A program made the position numbers and the translations under genes. Below are positions 1 to 7,696 of a DNA stretch of 20,281 nucleotides, piece after piece (position 1 is the first letter of the stretch; every line of letters starts with the position of its first letter). Source of the stretch: Haliea sp041583655 (GTDB lineage Bacteria > Pseudomonadota > Gammaproteobacteria > Pseudomonadales > Halieaceae); NCBI GenBank assembly GCA_041583655.1, contig JBFHFJ010000026.1, positions 1-20,281 of the forward strand. Direction: 5' to 3'. The notes beneath the pieces were generated by a model. That model was given only the letters and a program-made list of their open reading frames with translations, was not told where the DNA came from and searched no databases.

Positions 1-837
1 CACCATGAAGATAAATGCCTGCAGGGTGATTACCAGAATATGGAAAATCGCCCAACCAATCTGCAGGAAGCCGGCAGGCACCATCCAGGCCAGACCGGCA
101 CTGAACAGGGCAGCAATCAGGATAAAGATCATCTCGCCGGCATACATGTTGCCGAACAGACGCAGAGCGAGAGAAAAAGGCTTGGCCAACAGGCCCACGA
201 TCTCCATGAACAGGTTCACGGGGATGAAAAGGGGATGGTTGAAAGGGTTCAGCGCCAGTTCCCTGGCAAACCCGAAGCCTTTGACCTTGATCGAGTAGTA
301 CAGAATTAGGATGAGAACCCCGATAGACATGCCGAAGGTAATGTTGGGGTCTGTCGACGGTACGATCTTGTGGTATTCAACGCCCAGCAACATCATCAAC
401 TCGGGCACGATATCCACCGGCACCAGATCCATCAGGTTCATCAGGAAGATCCAGACGAAGATGGTCAGGGAGAGAGGAGCGATCAGGGGATTGCGACCGT
501 GGAAGGTATCCCGAACGGTGTTGTCCACGAACTGGACGATCATTTCGATGGCATTGACGAACCCGCTGGGGACGCCGGATGAGACCTTTTTCGCCACCCG
601 GTAGAACATCCAGCTGAACACAATACCGAGACCGATGGACCACGCCATGGAGTCCACATGGATCGCGGTGAAGCCCATCGCCGCTGCTTCGGAGCCACCG
701 TGAGCCATCACCCAGGCGCCGCCATCGCCAACGATGGAGCCGTCATAGCGTTCATAGCCTGCAGGCAACTTGCCATAGGTCAGGTTGGTGAGGTGGTGGA
801 CAATGTAATCTGAAACGGTCTGGTTTTCGCCTGCCAT
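1..837 (-). CDS. atpB: ATP synthase F0 subunit a (partial, C-terminus cut by window edge)
   Basis: This is the membrane subunit a of the F1F0 ATP synthase, which with the c-ring forms the proton path. The frame is open for 279 codons from an ATG at 837 to the left edge. The C-terminal motif SLALRLFGNMYAGE (about residues 222-235) carries the essential stator arginine (R226 here, R210 in E. coli). The visible end, WAIFHILVITLQAFIFMV, matches the last helix of the family, so only about 13 residues appear to be missing. Hydrophobic segments with family spacing include 121-139 (LSLTIFVWIFLMNLMDL region), 169-181 and 235-260. It lies 35 bases downstream of atpI and is presumably cotranscribed with it, with atpE and the rest of the atp operon beyond the edge. 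Family assignment is secure. Confidence 0.97.
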   Translation of the reverse strand, partial: MAGENQTVSDYIVHHLTNLTYGKLPAGYERYDGSIVGDGGAWVMAHGGSEAAAMGFTAIHVDSMAWSIGLGIVFSWMFYRVAKKVSSGVPSGFVNAIEMIVQFVDNTVRDTFHGRNPLIAPLSLTIFVWIFLMNLMDLVPVDIVPELMMLLGVEYHKIVPSTDPNITFGMSIGVLILILYYSIKVKGFGFARELALNPFNHPLFIPVNLFMEIVGLLAKPFSLALRLFGNMYAGEMIFILIAALFSAGLAWMVPAGFLQIGWAIFHILVITLQAFIFMV

Positions 838-872
838 CGATCACAACTCTTGTTTCGGTTTGTTTCTGCAGG

Positions 873-1247
873 CTACTCTTTCAAAAGCAGCCAGCTTCCT
901 GTCATTTGTACCGCCAGCATGGCGATGTACCCGGAAAACACCGCAGCGGGGGCTATCGGCCTCAGCAGGGCGAAAACCGCGGCGAATCCCGCCGCGCTCA
1001 AGAGAAACTTCCCGATCTCTCCGCCCAGTGCTGACCGCGCCACCTCCGGCGCCAATCGAGCTCCCCTTGAGCGAAACAGCCTGGCAGCAAACCAGGCCTG
1101 CGGGGCTATGGCCACAGCACCCCCACACAACACGGATAACGCAACCGTCTTATCCGTGGCCAGCCAAACAAGCAGGCTTAAGGGAACAAGCGCGGCCAGC
1201 TGTGCCAGTGTTACGCGGTGGATCGGGGGGGCCGGGATCGTGTTCAC
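873..1247 (-). CDS. atpI: ATP synthase assembly protein I
   Basis: This is a 124-residue, very hydrophobic protein with about four membrane segments (roughly residues 14-30, 34-52, 76-95 and 100-121). It sits directly before atpB, the standard position of atpI (uncI). The family is a poorly conserved, non-essential accessory of F0, implicated in c-ring assembly or Mg2+ supply. The start is GTG at 1247; an in-frame TAG lies just upstream and no strong Shine-Dalgarno is visible, so the exact start is less certain than the identity. The call rests on hydrophobicity, length and position, supported by motifs such as GGAVAIAPQAWFAARLF near the second helix. Confidence 0.88.
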   Translation of the reverse strand: MNTIPAPPIHRVTLAQLAALVPLSLLVWLATDKTVALSVLCGGAVAIAPQAWFAARLFRSRGARLAPEVARSALGGEIGKFLLSAAGFAAVFALLRPIAPAAVFSGYIAMLAVQMTGSWLLLKE

Positions 1248-1316
1248 GTTACAGTGCTACACTCGCCGGTCCTCTCGCCATTTGCCACGCGACAGTTCCT
1301 CGTTTTGGGCGCGCGC

Positions 1317-1345
1317 ATTATAGGAGTAATACCGTGCGGGTTCAA
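1317..1345 (-). promoter_or_regulatory. Probable sigma70 promoter of the atp operon
   Basis: Read on the minus strand there is TTGAAC (1340-1345), a 17-base spacer, and a perfect TATAAT (1317-1322). Transcription should begin near 1310, leaving a leader of about 63 bases before the atpI GTG. Spacing and the -10 are ideal and the -35 matches 4 to 5 of 6 positions. No other promoter-like sequence in the 254-base parB-atpI gap is as good. This is a sequence match only. Confidence 0.75.
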
Positions 1346-1468
1346 CCACGGCGCGATGCAGGTACTGGCTAAATTTCGCTGTAGTTGTCGGCAGGATTGC
1401 GACATATTCACCAATTTTGCTACCCAAACCCGCCACCTTTACAGCATCTGGTAGTCGCCCGGCACCAG

Positions 1469-1486
1469 ACCACAATATGCTGTGGT
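1469..1486 (-). terminator. Weak hairpin after parB
   Basis: ACCACA (1469-1474) and TGTGGT (1481-1486) form a 6-bp stem with a 6-base loop, 16 bases downstream of the parB stop. It is not GC-rich and has no following T-run, so it is at best a weak or Rho-assisted end point. The rest of the 1248-1501 gap holds only the atp promoter and leader as far as I can see. Confidence 0.25.
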
Positions 1487-1501
1487 TGTGTTTGTGCACA
1501 A

Positions 1502-2383
1502 CTATTTGATGTGGCTGAGGATACCGTCCAGCTCATCAAGGCTGTTGTAGCTGAGCACCAGCTTTCCCTTGCCCTTGGCACCGTGCTGGATCAACACCCT
1601 GGCACCGAGCCGCTGCGACAGATCGTCCTGCAGCTGGCGGATATTGGGGTCCAGGCGCGCGGGTTCCTGGGGCGGTGCCTCCTGCCGCGCCAGCAGGTTG
1701 CGCACCAGCGCTTCTGTCTGGCGTACCGACATGCCCTTGCCCACAACCGTGCGTGCAGCCTGCGATTGCTGCATTCCACTCAGCGCGAGAAGCGCGCGGG
1801 CATGCCCCATCTCCATGTCACCCCGCTCCAGCAGCAGCCGCACATCTTCCTGCAGCGACATCAGGCGCAGCAGGTTGGCAATGGTGGATCTGGATTTGCC
1901 CACCGCGTCGGCCACTTCCTGCTGCGTCAGGTCGAATTCCTGCTGCAGGCGCTGCAGGGCAACCGCCTCCTCGATGGGGTTGAGATCTTCGCGCTGGATG
2001 TTCTCGATCAGGGCCATGGCGATCGCGGACTCGTCACTGACGTCACGAATGACCGCCGGCACCTGGTCGAGGCCGGCCAGCTGGGCTGCGCGCCAGCGAC
2101 GTTCACCCGCGATAATTTCGTACTTGCGATCGGAGATCGGGCGCACCACGATGGGTTGCATGATGCCCTGAACGCGGATGCTCTCGGCGAGCTCCTGCAG
2201 GGATTCAGGGTCAATGTCGCGGCGCGGCTGGTACTTGCCGCGCTGGATGAGGTCGACGGGGATTTCCTTCAGAACGTGCTGTTCAGAACTCTCCCCGACG
2301 ACGTCGTCAGCTGCACGGCTGGCGTTGCCTACCCCCAGTAGCGCATCAAGCCCGCGTCCCAGGCCCTTTTTTCTCGCCGTCAT
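1502..2383 (-). CDS. parB: Chromosome partitioning protein ParB (parS-binding CTPase clamp)
   Basis: ParB binds parS, loads as a CTP-dependent sliding clamp, spreads around the origin and works with ParA to separate sister origins. Visible landmarks are the N-terminal KKGLGRGLDALL box that contacts ParA (residues 5-16), the CTP-binding motif GERRWRA (about 93-99), the ENIQRE box (about 117-122), and a helix-turn-helix LTQQEVADAVGKSRSTI near 142-158 that reads parS. Length (293 aa) is normal. I chose the ATG at 2383 because a GGGGAGAG ribosome site lies about six bases upstream and its A is shared with the parA stop (TGATG). A GTG one codon earlier is also possible. It is translationally coupled to parA. 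Two cognate parS palindromes lie in recF of this window. Confidence 0.98.
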   Translation of the reverse strand: MTARKKGLGRGLDALLGVGNASRAADDVVGESSEQHVLKEIPVDLIQRGKYQPRRDIDPESLQELAESIRVQGIMQPIVVRPISDRKYEIIAGERRWRAAQLAGLDQVPAVIRDVSDESAIAMALIENIQREDLNPIEEAVALQRLQQEFDLTQQEVADAVGKSRSTIANLLRLMSLQEDVRLLLERGDMEMGHARALLALSGMQQSQAARTVVGKGMSVRQTEALVRNLLARQEAPPQEPARLDPNIRQLQDDLSQRLGARVLIQHGAKGKGKLVLSYNSLDELDGILSHIK

Positions 2384-3198
2384 CACGCTCTCCCCTGGTC
2401 TGCTGCCAGCTCGCTGGCAGGAAGATGCCGGCGTTTTTCTTCGCGCCGGATAATTTCCCCCGCCAACGCCATATAGGCCTTGGCACCGCGGGAATAGCGA
2501 TCATAGTACATCGCGGGCAGGCCGTGGCTGGGGGCTTCCGCCAGGCGCACGTTGCGCGGGATAACTGTGCGGTAGACAGCATCGCCGAAGTGCTGGTGCA
2601 GCTGGGTTGACACATCGTTGGTCAGGCTGTTCCGGGGGTCGTACATGGTGCGCAGGATGCCCTCGATCTGCAGGTCCCGGTTCACGCTCTCCCCGATCCG
2701 GCGGATGGTGCTGATCAGCGCCGAGAGTCCCTCCAGTGCAAAATATTCACACTGCATGGCAATCAATACGCCGTCTGCAGCGACCAGTGCATTCAGGGTC
2801 AACATGTTCAGGGACGGCGGACAGTCGATCAGGATGTAGTCGTACCGCTCGCGCACTTCCTGCAGGGCAGCGGACAAGCGCCTCTCCTTGTGCTCAAAGC
2901 CTATCAGCTCCACTTCGGCCGCGGTCAGATCGCTGTTGGCGGGCAGGACATCGAACTCGCCCTCGGGAACACGCTGGGTAATAAGATGTACCGGGGCACG
3001 GTGAACCAAAACATCGTAGACACTGCGCTGGATCGCGTGCTTGTCTACTCCGCTGCCCATCGTGGCGTTGCCCTGGGGATCGAGGTCCACCAGCAACAGG
3101 CGCTTTTTCATGGCCGCCAGGGAGGCGGCCAGATTTACACAGCTGGTGGTCTTGCCAACACCACCCTTCTGGTTTGCTATTGCGAGAATTCTGGCCAA
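2383..3198 (-). CDS. parA: Chromosome partitioning ATPase ParA (Soj-like)
   Basis: This is a deviant-Walker ATPase that binds nucleoid DNA and pulls ParB-parS complexes apart. Residues 11-19 are the deviant Walker A motif KGGVGKTTS, 36-44 hold LVDLDPQGN (Walker A prime), and ILIDCPPSLNMLT near 121-135 is Walker B. Length is 271 aa, in the usual range for chromosomal ParA without an N-terminal DNA-binding extension. The start is TTG at 3198: the protein then begins MARILAIANQKGG, aligning with Pseudomonas ParA, and GGGGAA sits about seven bases upstream. It lies 22 bases after rsmG and overlaps parB by one base. Confidence 0.98.
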   Translation of the reverse strand: MARILAIANQKGGVGKTTSCVNLAASLAAMKKRLLLVDLDPQGNATMGSGVDKHAIQRSVYDVLVHRAPVHLITQRVPEGEFDVLPANSDLTAAEVELIGFEHKERRLSAALQEVRERYDYILIDCPPSLNMLTLNALVAADGVLIAMQCEYFALEGLSALISTIRRIGESVNRDLQIEGILRTMYDPRNSLTNDVSTQLHQHFGDAVYRTVIPRNVRLAEAPSHGLPAMYYDRYSRGAKAYMALAGEIIRREEKRRHLPASELAADQGRA

Positions 3199-3220
3199 GA
3201 CGCTTTCCCCGGTTGTTCGG

Positions 3221-3874
3221 CTAATGCGGGTTCAGGATAGCAGCGGCAGCGAGGGAAAGCTCCACCAGATGGCGTTGTTCGTCCAGCCCGGGCACCCGCA
3301 GCGGGTAAATACCCAATACCCGGCACTTGCCTGCAAGCGCCGCAATCTCCCCGTCAGGGCGAGCGCCCTTCATGGCAAGGAAGACGCCTTCGGGTTGCAG
3401 CAGATGCCTGGCGCCGGCCACCATATCCGCCAGTGAGGCAAACGCCCTGGACAGCACCACATCAAATCCCCTGTCGGGGGCGAACGCTTCCACCCGGGCA
3501 TGATGAACCGTGACGTTGGAGAGTGCCAGGGCGGTTTTAACCTGAAACAGGAACCTGGTCTTCTTGCCGTTGCTGTCCAGCAGATGGAACTCCCGCTCCG
3601 GAAACATGATGGCCAGGGGGATTCCGGGTAAACCGGCTCCAGTGCCGACATCCATACAGCGGGTACCGGTCAAGCGTGGCACCAGGGCAAGGCTGTCGAG
3701 GAGGTGGCGGGTCACCATCTCTGCGGGATCGCGAACAGCAGTCAGGTTATAGGCCCGATTCCACTTGCACAGCAGCGCGAGATAGCCCAGAAGCTGCGCC
3801 TGCTGTCCGGCACTGACCGGCAGGCCAAGCTCAGCGGTGCCCCGGGACAACTGGCTGGCGAGAGCGGCGTCCAA
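3221..3874 (-). CDS. rsmG: 16S rRNA (guanine527-N7)-methyltransferase RsmG (GidB)
   Basis: RsmG uses S-adenosylmethionine to methylate N7 of G527 in the 16S rRNA 530 loop; loss is known to give low-level streptomycin resistance. The SAM-binding motif DVGTGAGLPGIPLA is at about residues 75-88. The family motifs KWNRAYNLTAVRDP, HLLDSL and FHLLDSNGKKTRFL are intact, as is SRAFASL. The start is uncertain: TTG at 3874, just past the mnmG stop, gives 217 aa, close to Pseudomonas RsmG, while in-frame GTG codons at 3901, 3913 and 3916 would add 9 to 14 residues and overlap mnmG. None has a strong ribosome site. It ends with ILNPH at 3221, 22 bases before parA. Confidence 0.96.
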   Translation of the reverse strand: MDAALASQLSRGTAELGLPVSAGQQAQLLGYLALLCKWNRAYNLTAVRDPAEMVTRHLLDSLALVPRLTGTRCMDVGTGAGLPGIPLAIMFPEREFHLLDSNGKKTRFLFQVKTALALSNVTVHHARVEAFAPDRGFDVVLSRAFASLADMVAGARHLLQPEGVFLAMKGARPDGEIAALAGKCRVLGIYPLRVPGLDEQRHLVELSLAAAAILNPH

Positions 3875-3875
3875 A

Positions 3876-5774
3876 TCAGGCGGATTTGCGGTCGGCCGCA
3901 CGATCCAGGGCACCACGCTTCTTCAGGTAGATCAACAGCAATGAAACCGCAGCCGGTGTCACGCCGGGTATTCGCCCCGCCCGGGCAAGCGTCTCCGGGC
4001 GCGCTTCGCTCAGTTTCTGGCGTACTTCGTGGGACAGGCCGTCTACCGCAGCGTAGTCCAGGGACGCCGGCAGTACGGTATTCTCGAAACGGCGCAGGCG
4101 CTCGACCTCCTCCTGCTGACGATCGATATACCCTGCATACTTGGCCTGAATCTCGACCTGTTCCGCCGCTTGCTCGTCGGCCAGCGGTTGGCCCTTGAGC
4201 CCGGCAATATCCCGGTAACAGATCCCGGGGCGCTTCAACAGATCCGCCAGTGAATACTCGCGTGTGAGCGGGGCCTTGAGCTTCGGTTCCAGGCTTGCCG
4301 CCTGCGGCGTCGAGGGGTGTACCCAGGTTGTGGCAAGACGCCTTGATTCCTGCTCGATGGCATCGCGCTTGCGGGCAAAGCGTTCCCAGCGCGCATCGTC
4401 CACCAGGCCGAGGTCGCGACCTTTGGCGGTCAGGCGCAGGTCGGCATTGTCTTCTCGCAACAGCAAACGGTATTCCGCACGGGAGGTAAACATACGGTAG
4501 GGTTCACGGGTGCCCATGGTGATAAGGTCGTCCACCAGGACACCGATATAGGCCTCATCCCGGCGCGGGCACCAGGGCTCACGACCCTGCACTGCCAGCG
4601 CGGCGTTCAGCCCCGCCAGCAACCCCTGTGCGGCGGCTTCCTCGTAACCGGTAGTGCCGTTTATCTGCCCGGCGAAATAGAGCCCCGGTACAGCGCGCGT
4701 CTGCAGCGAATAGTCCAGGTCGCGCGGGTCAAAAAAGTCGTATTCAATCGCGTACCCGGGCCGGGTGATGTGCGCATTCTCGAAACCGCGGATAGAACGC
4801 ACCAGGGCGTACTGCACGTCGAAGGGCAGGCTGGTGGAAATACCATTGGGGTACAGCTCGCTGGTGGTCAGGCCCTCCGGCTCAACGAACACCTGGTGCG
4901 AGGTCTTGTCAGCGAAACGGTGGATCTTGTCCTCGATACTCGGGCAGTAGCGCGGCCCTATGCCTTCAATCACCCCTGAGTACATGGGGGAGCGGTCCAG
5001 ACCTCCACGTATGATCTCGTGAGTCTCTGCGTTGGTGTGGGTGATCCAGCAACAGCGCTGGTCAGGGCGTTCATCGACGCTTCCCAGAAACGACATGGCT
5101 GGCGCGTCGGCGTCGCCCCACTGCTCTTCCAGCTGGCTGAAATCGACGCTGCGCGCGTCGATGCGGGGAGGCGTGCCTGTCTTCAGGCGCTCCACGCGCA
5201 GCGGCATTTCCCGCAGGCGCTTTGCCAGGGCGATGGACGGCGGATCGCCCGCGCGGCCCCCGGCGCTGTTTTCCAGTCCGATATGTATCTTGCCGCCAAG
5301 GAAAGTGCCCGTGGTCAGCACCACCGTGGGCGCCCGGAATACCAGTCCCATCTGGGTAATGGCGCCGGCTACACGGCCATTTTCAATCAGCAGATCATCC
5401 ACCGGCTGCTGGAAAATGGACAGCCCGGGCTGGGATTCCAGTATCTCGCGAATGGCATTGCGGTACAGCACCCGGTCGGCCTGGGCACGGGTGGCGCGCA
5501 CCGCAGGCCCCTTGCGCGCGTTGAGGACCCGGAACTGGATACCGGCACGGTCGGTGGCGCGGGCCATGGCACCACCCAGGGCATCCACCTCCCGCACCAG
5601 GTGGCTCTTGCCAATGCCGCCAATGGCCGGGTTGCAGGACATTTGCCCAAGGGTGTCAACACTGTGGGTCAGTAGCAGGGTACGACAGCCCATGCGCGCG
5701 GCAGCGAGGCAGGCTTCGGTCCCGGCATGGCCGCCGCCGATCACGATGACATCGTATGTTTGCTGGTATTCCAC
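3876..5774 (-). CDS. mnmG: tRNA uridine-5-carboxymethylaminomethyl modification enzyme MnmG (GidA)
   Basis: MnmG is an FAD enzyme which, with MnmE, installs the cmnm5 group on U34 of tRNAs. The FAD motif DVIVIGGGHAGTEA is at about residues 8-21, followed by SCNPAIGGIGKSHL. The GidA signature RYCPSIEDKIHRF is present with its conserved cysteine, as is the motif PGLYFAGQINGTTGYEEAAAQG. I chose GTG at 5774 (632 aa, close to E. coli 629), with AGAGG about nine bases upstream; the frame stays open to a TTG at 5849, but that adds 25 residues absent from the family. The partner mnmE lies across the 499-base gap on the same strand. rsmG follows directly. Confidence 0.98.
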   Translation of the reverse strand: MEYQQTYDVIVIGGGHAGTEACLAAARMGCRTLLLTHSVDTLGQMSCNPAIGGIGKSHLVREVDALGGAMARATDRAGIQFRVLNARKGPAVRATRAQADRVLYRNAIREILESQPGLSIFQQPVDDLLIENGRVAGAITQMGLVFRAPTVVLTTGTFLGGKIHIGLENSAGGRAGDPPSIALAKRLREMPLRVERLKTGTPPRIDARSVDFSQLEEQWGDADAPAMSFLGSVDERPDQRCCWITHTNAETHEIIRGGLDRSPMYSGVIEGIGPRYCPSIEDKIHRFADKTSHQVFVEPEGLTTSELYPNGISTSLPFDVQYALVRSIRGFENAHITRPGYAIEYDFFDPRDLDYSLQTRAVPGLYFAGQINGTTGYEEAAAQGLLAGLNAALAVQGREPWCPRRDEAYIGVLVDDLITMGTREPYRMFTSRAEYRLLLREDNADLRLTAKGRDLGLVDDARWERFARKRDAIEQESRRLATTWVHPSTPQAASLEPKLKAPLTREYSLADLLKRPGICYRDIAGLKGQPLADEQAAEQVEIQAKYAGYIDRQQEEVERLRRFENTVLPASLDYAAVDGLSHEVRQKLSEARPETLARAGRIPGVTPAAVSLLLIYLKKRGALDRAADRKSA

Positions 5775-6079
5775 ACCTGTGTGCCTCTGGTTGACCCGGA
5801 TCTGTTCGACCGGGTCGCGGATTATACGGCCGCAATGCCGCTTGTACAAAATATGTTCCGCGCCCTGGGATTTTCACGGTGGACTTTTTCGGTGGTGCCC
5901 GGTACCAGGGTTCAAACAAGTATTATTTATTTCTTGTATATAGAGATATGTATTTAATGTAGTTACTAATGGTGTCGGCTGGTTCTGTGTATATCCTTTA
6001 TTTTCTTATTAAAATCAGTAATTTGAAGGATAGACAACCCTGCTGGTAAGCTCTGGTTCTGGCGCCTGCAAGCGGTGCG

Positions 6080-6130
6080 CGGGCTGGGGAGGGATTTACA
6101 GGGACAGCCTCCCCGCAAGGCGATAGCCCG
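6080..6130. repeat. Nested inverted repeat (two-tier stem-loop)
   Basis: Outer arms CGGGCT (6080-6085) and AGCCCG (6125-6130) enclose inner arms GGGGAGG (6086-6092) and CCTCCCC (6108-6114). The left arms are directly adjacent; the right arms are separated by ten bases. All 13 pairs are Watson-Crick. No T-run follows on either strand, so it is not a typical terminator. Function unknown. Confidence 0.6.
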
Positions 6131-6235
6131 GGTTACCCCGGTTTCATTCCTCACTTGTCCAAGCGGCTGTCCACAGTGTTATTCAGGGTCGGGCTTGCAC
6201 AGCGCAGCTGGGGATAAACCATATGGTAATTCGGG

Positions 6236-6257
6236 CACATCCTGTGGACAGGATGTG
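6236..6257. repeat. 22-bp interrupted palindrome after mnmE
   Basis: Arms CACATCCTGT and ACAGGATGTG are perfect 10-bp complements around a GG centre. It lies 16 bases past the mnmE stop. The centre includes CTGTCCACA on the minus strand, a DnaA-box-like sequence. It could act as a transcript-end hairpin, but no T-run follows in the mnmE direction. A second perfect palindrome, ACCATATGGT, lies nearby at 6218-6227. Confidence 0.55.
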
Positions 6258-6273
6258 TGACTGGGAGGAACCG

Positions 6274-7653
6274 TTACTTTCCGATGCAAAAACTGGAGAA
6301 AATTGCCCCCAACAGTTCGTCGCTGCTGATTTTCCCGGTGATCGTGCCCAATGCGTCGTGGCAAGCCCTGAGGTCCTCCGCCAGTAGCTCTCCTGCGCCT
6401 GCCTCCTCCAGCTGGCGACGGCCACTGTCGAGGAAGTTCGCAGCCTGTTGCAGCGCCTGCAGGTGACGCCGCCTGGCGCTGAAGTTACTGCTGTCGGCCG
6501 CGTGGTAACCCATGCTGTGCTTGAGATGTTGCCGCAGCAGGTCCAGGCCCGCGCCCTGCTTGGCGGACAGGCGAACGACGGTATGCTCACCGGCCTGTTC
6601 CAGGGCAGGGGGCACCCCGGCCAGGTCACATTTATTGTGTATCACGGTGACCGGGATGGTATCCGAGAGGATCCCCGCCTCCCTTGGCCACAGTTCGGAG
6701 GCTGGTGCGGCCAGATTTTCCCGGGTCATGTCCAGAACCAGCAATACGCGGTCTGCGCTGGCAATTTCAGTTTGGGCGCGGCGAATACCTTCCTGTTCAA
6801 CAGCGTCGGCGCTATCGCGCAGGCCGGCAGTATCAACAACATGCAGAGGCATGCCATCAATCTGGATATGTTCCCTGAGTACGTCGCGGGTGGTGCCCTC
6901 GACGGGGGTGACAATCGCGGTATCCTGGCCCGCCAGCGCATTGAGCAGGCTGGATTTACCGGCATTGGGTCGTCCCGCAATCACGACCTTCATCCCTTCC
7001 TGCAGCAAACTCCCCTGCTGGGCACTCGCCAGCACTGAGCCGAGCTGCGTTGCCAGTTTCCCCAGTTCGCCGGCAACGTGGCCGTCGGCGAGAAAATCAA
7101 TCTCCTCCTCCGGGAAGTCGATGGCGGCTTCTACATAGATGCGCAGGCGGGTGACCCCCTCCACGAGCTCGTTGACCAGGCGGGAAAACTCGCCCTGTAG
7201 CGAACGATGTGCATTGCGTGCTGCCTGCTCCGTCGTGCTGTTGATCAGGTCCGCGATGGCTTCGGCCTGGGCGAGGTCCAGTTTGTCGTTGAGGTAGGCG
7301 CGCTCGGAAAATTCACCCGGTCGGGCCTGGCGTGCCCCTGCGCCAAGGCAGGCGCGCAGCACAAGGTCGAGGATTACCGGGCCGCCGTGGCCCTGGAGTT
7401 CCACAATATCCTCCCCGGTAAAAGAGTGCGGGCCCGGGAAATACAGGGCTATACCGGTGTCAATGGCTTCCCCGTCAAGGTCGCGAAAGGTGCAGAAGCG
7501 GGCGTGCCGGGGCTGCATTGCCGAGCCGGCAATGCGTTCGCCTATGTTCCTGGCAGAGGGGCCCGACAGGCGGATGATGCCGATACCACCCCTGCCGGGA
7601 GCAGTGGCGACGGCGGCGATGGTATCCCCATCCAGGGCGAGGGCGGAAGTCAT
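6274..7653 (-). CDS. mnmE: tRNA modification GTPase MnmE (TrmE)
   Basis: MnmE is a folate-binding, potassium-activated GTPase that works with MnmG in wobble-uridine modification. Domains in order: N-terminal tetrahydrofolate-binding domain opening DTIAAVATAPGRGGIGIIRLSG, a helical domain, an inserted G domain, and the C-terminal helix ending in CIGK with the catalytic cysteine. G-domain motifs are G1 GRPNAGKS (227-234), G2 GTTRD (253-257), G3 DTAG (274-277) and G4 NKCD (340-343). The ATG at 7653 gives 459 aa (E. coli 454); the frame is open 29 codons further to an ATG at 7740, but that part overlaps yidC and is unlike the family. It follows yidC by 43 bases. The ribosome site is weak and lies in a hairpin. 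Confidence 0.98.
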   Translation of the reverse strand: MTSALALDGDTIAAVATAPGRGGIGIIRLSGPSARNIGERIAGSAMQPRHARFCTFRDLDGEAIDTGIALYFPGPHSFTGEDIVELQGHGGPVILDLVLRACLGAGARQARPGEFSERAYLNDKLDLAQAEAIADLINSTTEQAARNAHRSLQGEFSRLVNELVEGVTRLRIYVEAAIDFPEEEIDFLADGHVAGELGKLATQLGSVLASAQQGSLLQEGMKVVIAGRPNAGKSSLLNALAGQDTAIVTPVEGTTRDVLREHIQIDGMPLHVVDTAGLRDSADAVEQEGIRRAQTEIASADRVLLVLDMTRENLAAPASELWPREAGILSDTIPVTVIHNKCDLAGVPPALEQAGEHTVVRLSAKQGAGLDLLRQHLKHSMGYHAADSSNFSARRRHLQALQQAANFLDSGRRQLEEAGAGELLAEDLRACHDALGTITGKISSDELLGAIFSSFCIGK

Positions 7654-7654
7654 G

Positions 7655-7674
7655 GCGCCAGTATAGGCTGGCGC
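7655..7674 (-). promoter_or_regulatory. Hairpin covering the mnmE ribosome-binding region
   Basis: GCGCCAG (7655-7661) and CTGGCGC (7668-7674) form a perfect 7-bp GC-rich stem with a 6-base loop, ending one base before the mnmE ATG. No T-run follows, so it is not a terminator. It could limit mnmE translation relative to yidC. Inferred from sequence only. Confidence 0.35.
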
Positions 7675-7696
7675 GTGCTGGCGCGGTACCGCGGCA

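Larger units (their letters stand above)
5775..6273. other. Intergenic region mnmE-mnmG with AT-rich tract and DnaA-box-like sites
   Basis: No credible gene was found here. From mnmG outward: mnmG leader, then an AT-rich tract 5911-6030 (89 of 120 bases A or T, about 74%), a GC-rich nested stem-loop at 6080-6130, a small hairpin at 6128-6141, and a 6167-6257 stretch with DnaA-box-like sequences and palindromes. Near-matches to TTATNCACA are 5986-5994 (minus strand, 8 of 9), 6209-6217 (minus, TTATCCCCA, 8 of 9), and two CTGTCCACA at 6167-6175 (plus) and 6243-6251 (minus), each 7 of 9. An IHF-type WATCARNNNNTTR match lies at 6013-6025. The mnmG promoter is probably in the AT-rich part, but I cannot single one out. 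Confidence 0.6.

Noticed and set aside
1..643. Plus- and minus-strand frames over the first 650 bases
   Set aside because: They are shadows of atpB, which is open to the window edge on the minus strand and matches the family throughout.
1385..2341. 318-codon plus-strand frame over parB
   Set aside because: Antisense to parB, which has all family motifs; the translation is rich in His/Gln/Leu with no domain.
5019..5943. Plus-strand frames of 218 and 303 codons over mnmG
   Set aside because: Antisense shadows of mnmG; no ribosome site or family resemblance.
5966..6260. Short frames of about 60 codons in the mnmE-mnmG gap
   Set aside because: Arg/Pro/Cys-rich random-looking translations without ribosome sites; the stem-loop and palindromes explain the sequence better.
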